Positions 1 to 6,147 of a DNA stretch of 8,261 nucleotides are shown here, in pieces. A model generated the notes under the pieces. That model saw only the letters and a list, made by a program, of their open reading frames with translations. It was not told the DNA's origin and ran no database searches. The first letter of the stretch is position 1, and the number at the start of each line of letters is the position of its first letter. Location of the stretch: the NCBI GenBank assembly GCA_003819975.1, contig RPPU01000171.1, positions 1-8,261 on the forward strand, written 5' to 3'. The position numbers and the translations under genes were made by a program. Origin of the DNA: Desulfobacteraceae bacterium (lineage in GTDB: Bacteria > Desulfobacterota > DSM-4660 > Desulfatiglandales > HGW-15).

Positions 1-4
1 AACG

Positions 5-32
5 TGAAACGTGAAACGTGAAAAGTAGTGAA
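5..32. repeat. Heptad tandem repeat upstream of asd
   Basis: Two exact units of TGAAACG (5-11, 12-18) are followed by TGAAAAG (19-25) and a degenerate fourth unit, giving a strict 7-bp period. The array probably extends left beyond the window, since position 1 is already in phase with it. It ends directly before the asd ribosome binding site AAGGAG (34-39). The same period, with GAA at a fixed phase, recurs at 2892-2919, 7124-7165 and, inverted, 3006-3033. No coding role is visible. It is best described as a short dispersed heptameric repeat of unknown function. Confidence 0.7.
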
Positions 33-46
33 TAAGGAGTTATGGA

Positions 47-1099
47 ATGCAAAAAATCAAGGTAGGAGTTATCGGCGCGACCGGTTCGGTGGGTCAACGG
101 TTTGTGCAGCTTTTGGCCGACCATCCCTGGTTCGAGTTAAGCGCGATTGCGGCTTCGGAGCGTTCGGCGGGCAAGCCCTATCGGGAAGTCTGCAATTGGT
201 TTTTGTCGGCTCAAATGCCGGAAAAAGCGGGGGAGATGATCGTGCAGCCGATTACGACCGATCTGGATTGCCGGCTGGTATTTTCGGCCATTCCAGGAAC
301 GATTGCCAAGGAACATGAAGAGAACTTTGCCCGGGCCGGTTATGGCGTTTTGAGCAATGTGAGCGTGCACCGTTATGACGAAGATATGCCCTTGGTGACC
401 ACGGAGGTCAATCCGGAACATCTGGAGATTCTGGCTCATCAAAGAAAATCGCGCGGTTGGTCCACGGGATTCATCGTCACCAATTCCAATTGCTCCGCCA
501 TGCCGCTTACGATCACCCTGGCGCCTTTACATAAAGCATTCGGCATCAAGACGGTCATGGCCCACACCATGCAGGCGATTTCAGGGGCCGGTTACAAAGG
601 CGTATCCTCGGCGGCGATCCTGGATAATGTGATTCCTTTTATCCGCACGGAAGAAGAAAAGATGCCCAAGGAATCCCGGAAAATGCTGGGGACTTATAAC
701 AACAACCGGATCGTTGCGGCCGAGTTTACCATGAGTGCCCACTGCAATCGGGTGGCCACCCTGGATGGGCACATGGAGACGATTTCCGTGGCTTTTCACG
801 ACAAGCCTAAAAACGAAGAGGCGATTCTGAAGCTCTGGCGCGAGTGGAACCCGCTGCCCCAACAATTGAATTTGCCCAGTGCGCCCAAGCCGCCGATCGT
901 GGTGCGTATGGAACCGGACCGGCCCCAAACGCGGCTTGACCGCGACAACGGCAAGGGCATGGCCGTGACCGTGGGCCGCTTGCGGCCCTGCGAGGTGTTG
1001 GATTATAAATATGTGTTGCTTTCGCACAACACCATTCGCGGGGCGGCCGGAGCTTCGGTGCTGAACGCGGAGTATATGCTGGCGCAGGGAATGTTGTAA
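47..1099 (+). CDS. asd: Aspartate-semialdehyde dehydrogenase, archaeal/fungal-like type
   Basis: This enzyme reduces L-aspartyl-4-phosphate with NADPH to aspartate-4-semialdehyde, the branch-point step towards lysine/diaminopimelate, threonine and methionine, in the cytosol. The 350-residue product begins with the dinucleotide-binding motif GATGSVGQRF (residues 10-19). The catalytic cysteine is C149 in TNSNCSAMP. SGAGYKG lies downstream, and the DGHME segment holds H242, the likely general base. The stretches HPWFELSAIAASERSAGKPY and ILDNVIPFI are typical of the shorter archaeal and yeast group rather than the E. coli type, from family memory. The start is ATG 47, with AAGGAG 7 nt upstream. 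The neighbouring genes are unrelated to amino-acid synthesis, and no lysine riboswitch fits in the 46 nt upstream that are visible. The product name is near certain; the subgroup is likely. Confidence 0.96.
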   Translation: MQKIKVGVIGATGSVGQRFVQLLADHPWFELSAIAASERSAGKPYREVCNWFLSAQMPEKAGEMIVQPITTDLDCRLVFSAIPGTIAKEHEENFARAGYGVLSNVSVHRYDEDMPLVTTEVNPEHLEILAHQRKSRGWSTGFIVTNSNCSAMPLTITLAPLHKAFGIKTVMAHTMQAISGAGYKGVSSAAILDNVIPFIRTEEEKMPKESRKMLGTYNNNRIVAAEFTMSAHCNRVATLDGHMETISVAFHDKPKNEEAILKLWREWNPLPQQLNLPSAPKPPIVVRMEPDRPQTRLDRDNGKGMAVTVGRLRPCEVLDYKYVLLSHNTIRGAAGASVLNAEYMLAQGML

Positions 1100-1162
1100 T
1101 TCCCGGCTGTGGAAATACCCCCTCTTTGGGATCAGCCAAGGATCATAAAGGCAGGGGCATTC

Positions 1163-1237
1163 AAATCCCTCCTTTCCTCCCTTTGCAAAAGGGAGGGACA
1201 TAGATCAAGGTGATCTGCCTAAACAGAGGGAGGGGTT
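1163..1237. repeat. Structured intergenic repeat with a three-way-junction fold
   Basis: Three nested stems can be drawn. The outer stem pairs AATCCCTCC (1164-1172) with GGAGGGGTT (1229-1237) using one G-T pair. Inside it, hairpin A pairs 1174-1184 with 1188-1198 (11 bp, loop GCA; arms TTCCTCCCTTT and AAAGGGAGGGA, one G-T pair). Hairpin B pairs AGATCA (1202-1207) with TGATCT (1211-1216) across a 3-nt loop. It lies between asd and the flavoprotein gene. There is no run of T after the stems, so it is a poor intrinsic terminator. C-rich/G-rich palindromes of this look are common as dispersed repeats in environmental bacterial genomes, from general recollection. A transcribed structural role or a mobile miniature repeat are both possible. 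Confidence 0.6.
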
Positions 1238-1332
1238 CGGTCGCAAGTTCCCGCTTTTGAAAGAAGAGCAATGAGAAGCCGTAGAGAAGAATATTCTGCG
1301 GTCATGTTCAAAGATATTCCGGAGCTTAAGTT

Positions 1333-1890
1333 ATGAGTCCCAAAAACATCATCATCCTACTCGGCAGCCCGCGCAAAAAGGGCAACAGCGCCCTCTTGGC
1401 GCAGGAAGCCGCCAAGGGCGCACAAGAGGCCGGGGCCGCAGTAGAGAGCTTTTACCTGCACGGCCTGAACATCCGCTTCTGTTTGGGCTGCAACAAGTGC
1501 CGGGCGAAAACGGCGCTCAACTGCGTTCAGGACGACGACATGCAGTCGTTGTATCCGAAACTGCGCCGGGCGGACGCGGTCGTGTTCGCCAGCCCGGTTT
1601 ACTGGGCGCATGTCACGGCCCAGATGAAGGTCTTTATGGACCGCTGTTATGCCCTGGGCGGCCCCGAAGGACATGACTTGGAGGGCAAGCGGTACGGCGT
1701 CATCCTGACGTATGCCAACATCGATCCCTTCAAATCCGGCGCCATCAACGCGGTCCGGACGTTCCAGGACAGCTTCAGTACCGGGATCGTGGACATTATC
1801 TGCGGCCAAGCCAAGGAAGCCGGTGAAATCAAGAAAAACCGGGAGTTGATGGAGCGGGCTTATCGTTTGGGGAAGGAACTTTGCCGGTGA
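1333..1890 (+). CDS. Iron-sulfur flavoprotein (NADPH-dependent FMN reductase family)
   Basis: The product is a 185-residue flavodoxin-fold protein that should bind FMN and one [4Fe-4S] cluster and shuttle electrons in the cytosol. The N-terminal segment ILLGSPRKKGNS (residues 8-19) is the phosphate-binding loop for FMN. The compact cluster motif is C50-x2-C53-x2-C56-x7-C64, followed by QDDD, as in the Isf family of anaerobes. SPVYWAHVTAQMKVFMDR (about 92-109) is the usual second flavin-contact region of this family. The start is ATG 1333, with GGAG (1321-1324) 8 nt upstream. Family members act as oxygen or peroxide scavengers or as general electron carriers, and the true partner cannot be read from sequence. 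The next gene downstream is another Fe-S redox protein, but a 182-nt gap with an inverted repeat argues against tight coupling. Confidence 0.9.
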   Translation: MSPKNIIILLGSPRKKGNSALLAQEAAKGAQEAGAAVESFYLHGLNIRFCLGCNKCRAKTALNCVQDDDMQSLYPKLRRADAVVFASPVYWAHVTAQMKVFMDRCYALGGPEGHDLEGKRYGVILTYANIDPFKSGAINAVRTFQDSFSTGIVDIICGQAKEAGEIKKNRELMERAYRLGKELCR

Positions 1891-1950
1891 ATTCCGGAGA
1901 AGAGCATTTAACCACAGACGGAAGCCGGACGAAGGCGGACAAGATGGAAT

Positions 1951-1979
1951 TTTTCCCCGCTCGATTTGAGCGGGGAAAA
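1951..1979. repeat. Perfect 12-bp inverted repeat
   Basis: TTTTCCCCGCTC (1951-1962) and GAGCGGGGAAAA (1968-1979) are exact reverse complements separated by the 5-nt loop GATTT. The T-run is on the 5' arm and the A-run on the 3' arm, the reverse of an intrinsic terminator, and no U-tract follows on either strand. It may be an operator, a leader hairpin or a dispersed palindrome. A GAC-rich low-complexity stretch (about 1911-1941) lies just before it. A weaker outer pairing, ACGGAAG (1918-1924) with CTTCCGT (2033-2039), would enclose it. Confidence 0.6.
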
Positions 1980-2072
1980 CGTGTCCCGCTGTGAAAGCAG
2001 AGGTTGGGTTGCTTCAAGGGGCATTTAAACCTTCTTCCGTGTTCAGATTCTGAAAGGCGGCCTAAAGTGAAA

Positions 2073-2873
2073 ATGGATCGTGATAAAATCAAGACTATGG
2101 TGGAAAGGCTCTACTATAGTACGGGCGCGGAGTATTTCTTCGCCAAGCCGTTGATCGGCGCGGCGGCGGCCGGAGACCCGCTTTTTCAAAAGTTCAAGAC
2201 GGCGGTGGGCGACTTTCACTGGACGCCGCAGGAAGCCCTGGAGCAGGAGTTTCCCGGCGTTAAAGCCCGGACGGTCATCGCCTGGATCCTGCCGGTGAAT
2301 GAAAAGGCGCGCCGGGCCAACCGCTCCATGAGCGACCGGCCGGCCCTGGAATGGGCGCGGGTGCGTTCGTTCGGCGAGCCGGCGAACGAGCAGATGCGGT
2401 TGCAGGCAGCCAAGGTCCTGACCACCTATGGTTATCCGGCTTCCGCGCCGCATTTGATGCAGCGCAAAAAAGGCGTTGATTTCAAAAAACTGGGGTTTGC
2501 TTCATTTTGGTCGGAGCGGCACGCTGCGTTCGCGGCCGGTCTGGGTACGTTCGGACTCTCGGCCGGCCTGATCACCGAGGCCGGCATCGCGGTGCGGATC
2601 GGCAGTATCGTCACCGCTTTGGAGCTGGAACCGGACCCCCGGCCTTACGGCGACGAGCCCTATGCCTGGTGTTCGCGTTGTGAAGAATGCGTGAACCGCT
2701 GTCCGGTGAACGGAGTTTTTCCCGATCCGGCTTTGCGCGACAAGAAGAGATGCTATGAACATTTGAACGGTCCGATGAACCAGGATCGCCACGAACAATA
2801 CGGGTGGCTGGATGTGGAATTGGGCTGCGGCATGTGCCAGACCGGGGTGGCGTGCGAGGCGGGGAGACCGTAA
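2073..2873 (+). CDS. QueG-like protein with 4Fe-4S double-cluster domain
   Basis: This is a cytosolic Fe-S redox protein of about 266 residues, related to epoxyqueuosine reductase and to reductive-dehalogenase-type Fe-S domains. The C-terminal part carries C200-x2-C203-x2-C206-x3-C210-P, then C252-x2-C255-x5-C261 in CGMCQTGVAC. C227 in the KKRCYE segment is a possible extra ligand. The second motif departs from the usual CX2CX2CX3CP spacing. The protein is shorter than true QueG (about 350-380 residues) and shows no HEAT-repeat tail, so a tRNA-modification role should not be assumed. ATG 2073 is chosen because the protein then starts MDRDKIK. GTG 2067 is an alternative with AAAGG (2053-2057) better spaced. 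The open frame runs back to a TTG at 2004, which is less likely. Family assignment is good; substrate is unknown. Confidence 0.83.
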   Translation: MDRDKIKTMVERLYYSTGAEYFFAKPLIGAAAAGDPLFQKFKTAVGDFHWTPQEALEQEFPGVKARTVIAWILPVNEKARRANRSMSDRPALEWARVRSFGEPANEQMRLQAAKVLTTYGYPASAPHLMQRKKGVDFKKLGFASFWSERHAAFAAGLGTFGLSAGLITEAGIAVRIGSIVTALELEPDPRPYGDEPYAWCSRCEECVNRCPVNGVFPDPALRDKKRCYEHLNGPMNQDRHEQYGWLDVELGCGMCQTGVACEAGRP

Positions 2874-2891
2874 AGGAAATGAAAAAAGTAG

Positions 2892-3033
2892 TCAGAATCC
2901 AGAATTCAGAAGTCAGAAGTTTTAGAGCTAAGACGAAACATATCAGGAAAACAATAGAGGGTGTCTTGATATCGGTCATCTGCCGGTGACTTTTCTGATG
3001 ATTTTATGCTGAATTCTGACTTCTGGATTCTGG
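2892..3033. repeat. Nested inverted repeat with heptad-repeat arms
   Basis: The left arm (2892-2919) is four heptads: TCAGAAT, CCAGAAT, TCAGAAG, TCAGAAG. The right arm (3006-3033), read on the minus strand, is CCAGAAT, CCAGAAG, TCAGAAT, TCAGCAT. The arms match at 23 of 28 positions. Inside them, ATCAGGAAAA (2942-2951) pairs with TTTTCTGAT (2991-2999) with one bulge, leaving about 39 nt in the centre. It fills the gap between the QueG-like gene and the methyltransferase, ending 18 nt before the latter's AAGGA ribosome binding site (3051-3055). No transposase gene is nearby. It could be a miniature mobile repeat or a structured leader. Confidence 0.6.
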
Positions 3034-3061
3034 CTGCCATTTTTTGATCTAAGGATCATTC

Positions 3062-3712
3062 ATGGAATCTTTGAAAACCATCCATGCTCAGACCCGGATC
3101 GCCTATAATTTGGCGGCGCAGAAGTATTACGATCTTTTTCATAATGAAATGAACGAAAAAGGATATGACCGGAAATTGTTGGATGCTTTTGCCGGGAAAT
3201 TCAGCCGGGGTGCCGCGATCCTGGACGCGGGCTGCGGGCCGGCCGGACATGTCGGCCGGTATTTATTCGACAAAGGTTTGCAAGTCGTCGGGCTCGATAT
3301 CTCGGATGAATGCGTGGAATTGGCGCGCAAGCATAATCCGGATATGTGCTTTGAACAGGGCGACCTGGCCGATTTGCCTTTTGCGGCGGATACGTTCGAC
3401 GGGATATTAGCCTATTATTCCATTATCGATACGCCGAAAATTCATCAACCTGTGATTTTCAAGGAGTTCCGGCGGGCTTTGAAGCCGGGCGGCAGATTGC
3501 TGGCAGCGGTGAAAGCCGGGGACTCGGAAGGCTACCTGCAGGACCCGATGGGTTTCAAAACCAAAATCTGGTTCGCTTTGTTCAGCGAAGATGATATCAG
3601 AAACTATTTCGAGCAAGCCGGATTCCGGATCGAGTTTATGGAAAAGCGCAATCCGTACGACTTTGAGCTGCAAAACGAACGTATTTTCGCGATCGGCGAA
3701 AAAAGCGGGTGA
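3062..3712 (+). CDS. Class I SAM-dependent methyltransferase
   Basis: This is a 216-residue cytosolic enzyme that transfers a methyl group from S-adenosylmethionine to an unidentified acceptor. Motif I is LDAGCGPAG (residues 54-62). D79 in VVGLDIS is the acidic residue expected to hold the ribose hydroxyls. GDLADLPFAADTFDGILA is the post-II/motif IV region, and RALKPGGRLL is the usual segment before strand 5. These place it in the Methyltransf_11/25 group. There is no substrate-specific domain beyond the fold, so the target (small molecule, quinone, lipid or other) cannot be named. The start is ATG 3062, with AAGGA 6 nt upstream. The nested inverted repeat separates it from the QueG-like gene, and a 220-nt gap follows. 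Confidence 0.9.
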   Translation: MESLKTIHAQTRIAYNLAAQKYYDLFHNEMNEKGYDRKLLDAFAGKFSRGAAILDAGCGPAGHVGRYLFDKGLQVVGLDISDECVELARKHNPDMCFEQGDLADLPFAADTFDGILAYYSIIDTPKIHQPVIFKEFRRALKPGGRLLAAVKAGDSEGYLQDPMGFKTKIWFALFSEDDIRNYFEQAGFRIEFMEKRNPYDFELQNERIFAIGEKSG

Positions 3713-3860
3713 GCGGGCAAGCAGATGATGCATTATTACGGCAAGGTCTCCAGGGGCAAGCGAAAAAGCGGATTAGGACGGGATAATCTCCAATATCCTG
3801 TAATCCTTTTCCCGTGTGCAAAGCAGCTCCTAAAAAGCTAAATTTACCTTATTTTTTCGC

Positions 3861-3889
3861 TTGCAACACCATTCGGCTTGATTTATCCT
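3861..3889 (+). promoter_or_regulatory. Possible sigma-70-type promoter for the Cys-rich gene
   Basis: TTGCAA (3861-3866) and TATCCT (3884-3889) are separated by exactly 17 nt, each matching 4 of 6 consensus positions. It would start transcription about 35 nt before ATG 3933. The surrounding 3713-3932 gap is AT-richer than the genes and holds no other clear element. The match is weak and could be chance. Confidence 0.3.
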
Positions 3890-3932
3890 TTGGGAAGTTA
3901 ATAGCAAATCCTTATCGATGAAAGGGGATATT

Positions 3933-4499
3933 ATGCGATTATTCAAGATCATGGTTTTGTTGGGGTCACTGTTTGGCTTCATAATGATGATGTCGGTTCC
4001 GGCAATGGCGGCAGATAATAAGCCCTGGGTGAAAAAAGGAACCGGCGTGGCCCCCGTCTGCGCCGCCGGCAGGGTCATGGAAGCGGGTTTATGCTACCCT
4101 GCCTGCGGCTGGCAATACCCCAAGGGGGTGGGTCCGGTCTGCTGGAAGGAATGCCGTCGCGGTTATAAAGACGACGGCGCCGTCTGCCGCAAGGACGCCG
4201 ATATCTTTGCCAAGGACAGCTATGGCCGCGGTGTCGGCAAACCCATGCCCTGCGGAGGCAATTATCCGGAACTCGATGCGGCGCTGTGCTATACCAAGTG
4301 CAGGGACGGATATCTAGGCAGAGGCCCGGTTTGCTGGAGATACTGCCCGGAAGGGTACAAAGATGACGGCGCCACCTGCCGCAAAGACGTCGAAATCTAC
4401 AAAAAGGAGAACATATACCGCGGTATGGGTATCGCACCCAACCGTTGCCCGGCCGACAAACCGGTTCTGGCCGACGATCTCCTTTGCTACCCGCTCTGA
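3933..4499 (+). CDS. Secreted Cys-rich repeat protein
   Basis: The product is a 188-residue exported protein of unknown function. Residues 1-26 form a signal peptide: a short basic start, a hydrophobic core, then VPAMA before ADNK. The mature part has 14 cysteines in a repeat of 65-66 residues. Each unit has LCYxxC, then GPVCWxxC, then GYKDDGAxCRKD, then a YxRGxG linker. Unit 1 has C54, C58, C70, C74, C85; unit 2 has C119, C123, C134, C138, C149; unit 3 stops after C185-YPL. The pairs of close cysteines suggest disulfides in the envelope or outside the cell. ATG 3933 is preferred because AAAGGGGA (3921-3928) sits 4 nt upstream; the in-frame ATG 3918 lies before that site. The third unit appears truncated by the TGA at 4497. 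It is the only exported protein in the window. Confidence 0.82.
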   Translation: MRLFKIMVLLGSLFGFIMMMSVPAMAADNKPWVKKGTGVAPVCAAGRVMEAGLCYPACGWQYPKGVGPVCWKECRRGYKDDGAVCRKDADIFAKDSYGRGVGKPMPCGGNYPELDAALCYTKCRDGYLGRGPVCWRYCPEGYKDDGATCRKDVEIYKKENIYRGMGIAPNRCPADKPVLADDLLCYPL

Positions 4500-4730
4500 T
4501 CGGGAGGCTGCAAGGGCATAGTGCCCGTCTGTTGAGGATACTTTAAAAAACCGGCCGCCAAGGTCTTGAGAGTTGCCTTGAATTGGGAATGCGGCGCCTC
4601 CTGCTCTATTACCGGCAGTTCCTGCACGCAAGTAATTTCGACTTTTGTTATGAACGATATTTTTCATCCGTTGAAAGGACCGCGGGCCGTTCTTATAGCC
4701 CGTGCACAGGAAATACTTCCTTTTGAATGA
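4500..4730 (+). pseudogene. In-frame continuation of the Cys-rich gene past its stop
   Basis: Reading on in the same frame after TGA 4497-4499 gives SGGCKGIVPVC, a second TGA (4533-4535), then GYFKKPAAKV. No further stop occurs until TGA 4728-4730. Aligned to unit 2, the first TGA falls exactly on C123 and the second exactly on W135, with identical spacing. The next conserved Cys (C138) is Phe here. The tail then contains NWECGASCSITGSSC, again Cys-rich, suggesting it was once the C-terminus. The most likely explanation is decay of the 3' end by nonsense and missense changes. Readthrough or selenocysteine at the first TGA is possible but unproved. The last 38 bp overlap the convergent deacetylase gene. 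Confidence 0.55.
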
Positions 4731-5850
4731 AAGCCACGATCCGCCGGGCTTCGGTCCAGGCTTTTGCTTTGGGTTCGCCGGTCGAATGATAGGGATGATC
4801 AAAAAGACTGCCCACTTCGTTTTCCGGACCGAACATCATGCCGCCGACCGACCCGGCATATTCGTCCTGGGGTTCGAGGTTGTTCAGGATGGCCCAAGCC
4901 AAAGTCCAGCAGCGCGCGGTGCGATAGAGGTCGTAACCGCCGCCCCCTAACGCGAGCACAGACGGGCAAAGCTCGAGCAGTTTTTTCAAAGAATGTTGGT
5001 AGGTGTTGTTGGTCAGTTTCAGATGCGTGAGCGGGTCCGAGATCAGGGTATCGGCGCCCAGTTCCGCCAGAATAACCTGCGGTGCAAAAGAGCCCACCAA
5101 AGGCGGCACAACGGCGTTAAAGACAAAATTGTAAATTTCATCGTCCGTATCCGGTTCGAGGGGCACGTTGACGTTAAACCCGCGACCGGCTTGTTCGCCG
5201 ATTTCGGTTTCCGCTCCGGACCAAGGGTAGAGCGTCCGGCCGGTTTCATGCAGCGAAATATAAAGCACTTGGGGATCTTGATAAAAAGCGTGTTGCACCC
5301 CATTGCCGTGGTGGGCATCCAGGTCGATATAGGCGATTTTGAGGTCCGGGTTTTTTATTTGCGTTGCTTTAATTGCCAGGACTCCGTCATTGAGATAGCA
5401 AAAACCTTCGGCATGGCCGGGCATAGCATGATGGAACCCGCCCAAGGGATTGAAAGCCGTCCGGGCCCCACCGGCTAAAATCCGCTGCAAACAAAAATGG
5501 GTCCCTCCGGCGGCGCGTAAAGACCAGTTGTAAATTCCTTTTAAAATGGGCGTATCGGGCGTGCCCAAACCATGGGCCAACATGGCCAATTCCACCTTGC
5601 CCTGATCCGCTTGCTTGAGCATGCGGATATATTCCGGCTCGTGAAACAGGGTCAACAGCGCGGGATCGAGCGGCTCCGGAGCCGAGACGGTCATCCAGGG
5701 ATAACCGAAAAGGCCGTAACGCAAGCAAAGATCGTAGGTTTTAAGAACCCGTTCCGGTTTGAAAGGATGCTGCGGGCCGAATGAAAAATGGCCCATTTCA
5801 TCGGAATAGATGAAGATGGAATTGAAATTTTGAGAATGATTTTGGTTCAA
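4693..5850 (-). CDS. AcuC/HDAC-family zinc deacetylase
   Basis: The 385-residue product is a cytosolic zinc-dependent deacetylase of the histone deacetylase/acetoin-utilisation (AcuC) superfamily. In bacteria such enzymes remove acetyl groups from protein lysines, acetyl-CoA synthetase for AcuC, or from polyamines. GPQHPFKPERV (residues 25-35) is the family's N-terminal signature. H140 and H141 in GGFHHAMPGHAEGF are the catalytic histidine pair. D178 and H180 in YIDLDAHHGNG, and D267 in ELGADTL, are the zinc ligands. Y306 in LGGGGYD is the transition-state tyrosine. All key residues are present. The start is TTG 5850: it is the only start codon between the upstream in-frame stop and the conserved IFIYSDE strand. 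The alternative, Met19, would cut into that strand. No strong ribosome binding site is seen. A possible acetyltransferase lies divergently upstream. The substrate is not determined. Confidence 0.92.
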   Translation of the reverse strand: MNQNHSQNFNSIFIYSDEMGHFSFGPQHPFKPERVLKTYDLCLRYGLFGYPWMTVSAPEPLDPALLTLFHEPEYIRMLKQADQGKVELAMLAHGLGTPDTPILKGIYNWSLRAAGGTHFCLQRILAGGARTAFNPLGGFHHAMPGHAEGFCYLNDGVLAIKATQIKNPDLKIAYIDLDAHHGNGVQHAFYQDPQVLYISLHETGRTLYPWSGAETEIGEQAGRGFNVNVPLEPDTDDEIYNFVFNAVVPPLVGSFAPQVILAELGADTLISDPLTHLKLTNNTYQHSLKKLLELCPSVLALGGGGYDLYRTARCWTLAWAILNNLEPQDEYAGSVGGMMFGPENEVGSLFDHPYHSTGEPKAKAWTEARRIVAFIQKEVFPVHGL

Positions 5851-5971
5851 ATGGGCCCATCGATTTGAGGTTTTAACAAAGAATTCATTTTAGCAATCAT
5901 AAAAATTGGGGTCAATAAAATATACGCTTAAGCAGTATTCGGGATATCCGGTAGGCCCCTTGATCTGTTTT

Positions 5972-6000
5972 TTGACTTATTCCCTAAAAAAGCTTAAACT
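5972..6000 (+). promoter_or_regulatory. Possible sigma-70-type promoter
   Basis: TTGACT (5972-5977, 5 of 6 consensus) and TAAACT (5995-6000, 4 of 6) are separated by exactly 17 nt, with an A-run in the spacer. Transcription would begin near 6007 and run over the micro-ORF and palindrome into the gene at 6242, giving a leader of about 235 nt. This is prediction by eye only. Confidence 0.4.
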
Positions 6001-6105
6001 GTAAAGCAAGCACCATTTAGCATATAAGAACCAACATGTTATCCGCGGCCTAACCCGACCGGCAAGGCTCATTCGAGGGTGCAGCTTTGTTTTTTCAGGA
6101 GGTTC

Positions 6106-6123
6106 ATGCGATTATCCGGGTAG
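6106..6123 (+). other. Five-codon ORF with strong Shine-Dalgarno
   Basis: A full AGGAGG (6097-6102) lies 3 nt before ATG 6106, but the frame reads only MRLSG before TAG (6121-6123). The stop lies inside the 28-bp palindrome that starts at 6120. It could be a leader peptide, or the start of a gene broken by insertion of the palindrome. If 6120-6147 is removed, the frame continues for 20 codons to a TAG, which is suggestive but short enough to be chance. Confidence 0.3.
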
Positions 6124-6147
6124 GGGCGACCGGCCGGTCGCCCCTAC
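6120..6147. repeat. Perfect 28-bp palindrome
   Basis: The arm GTAGGGGCGACCGG (6120-6133) is followed immediately by its exact reverse complement (6134-6147), with no spacer and no mismatch. As RNA it would form a GC-rich hairpin around the central GGCC. No T-run follows, so it is not a standard terminator. Palindromes of the GTAGGGGCG...CGCCCCTAC kind are, from recollection, widespread dispersed repeats in environmental bacteria. It lies in the leader of the gene at 6242. Confidence 0.8.

Noticed and set aside
581..1201. 206-residue open frame on the minus strand
   Set aside because: It lies almost wholly inside asd, and its translation is low-complexity with no recognisable domain. It is a shadow of the real gene.
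1951..1979. Rho-independent terminator of the flavoprotein gene
   Set aside because: There is no T-run after the 3' arm on either strand; the polarity of the T and A runs is the wrong way round.
2919..2930. GTTTTAGAGCTA, identical to the first 12 nt of the Streptococcus pyogenes Cas9 CRISPR repeat
   Set aside because: It occurs once, with no further repeat, spacer array, anti-repeat or cas gene in the window. It is partly formed by the end of a heptad unit, so coincidence is the best explanation.
4497..4535. Genome-wide reassignment of TGA to Trp or Cys
   Set aside because: The flavoprotein and methyltransferase genes both end at TGA exactly where their families end, so TGA works as a stop here.
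4314..4802. 162-residue minus-strand frame across the Cys-rich gene end and deacetylase end
   Set aside because: It has no recognisable domain, and it is antisense to the Cys repeat and out of frame with the deacetylase.
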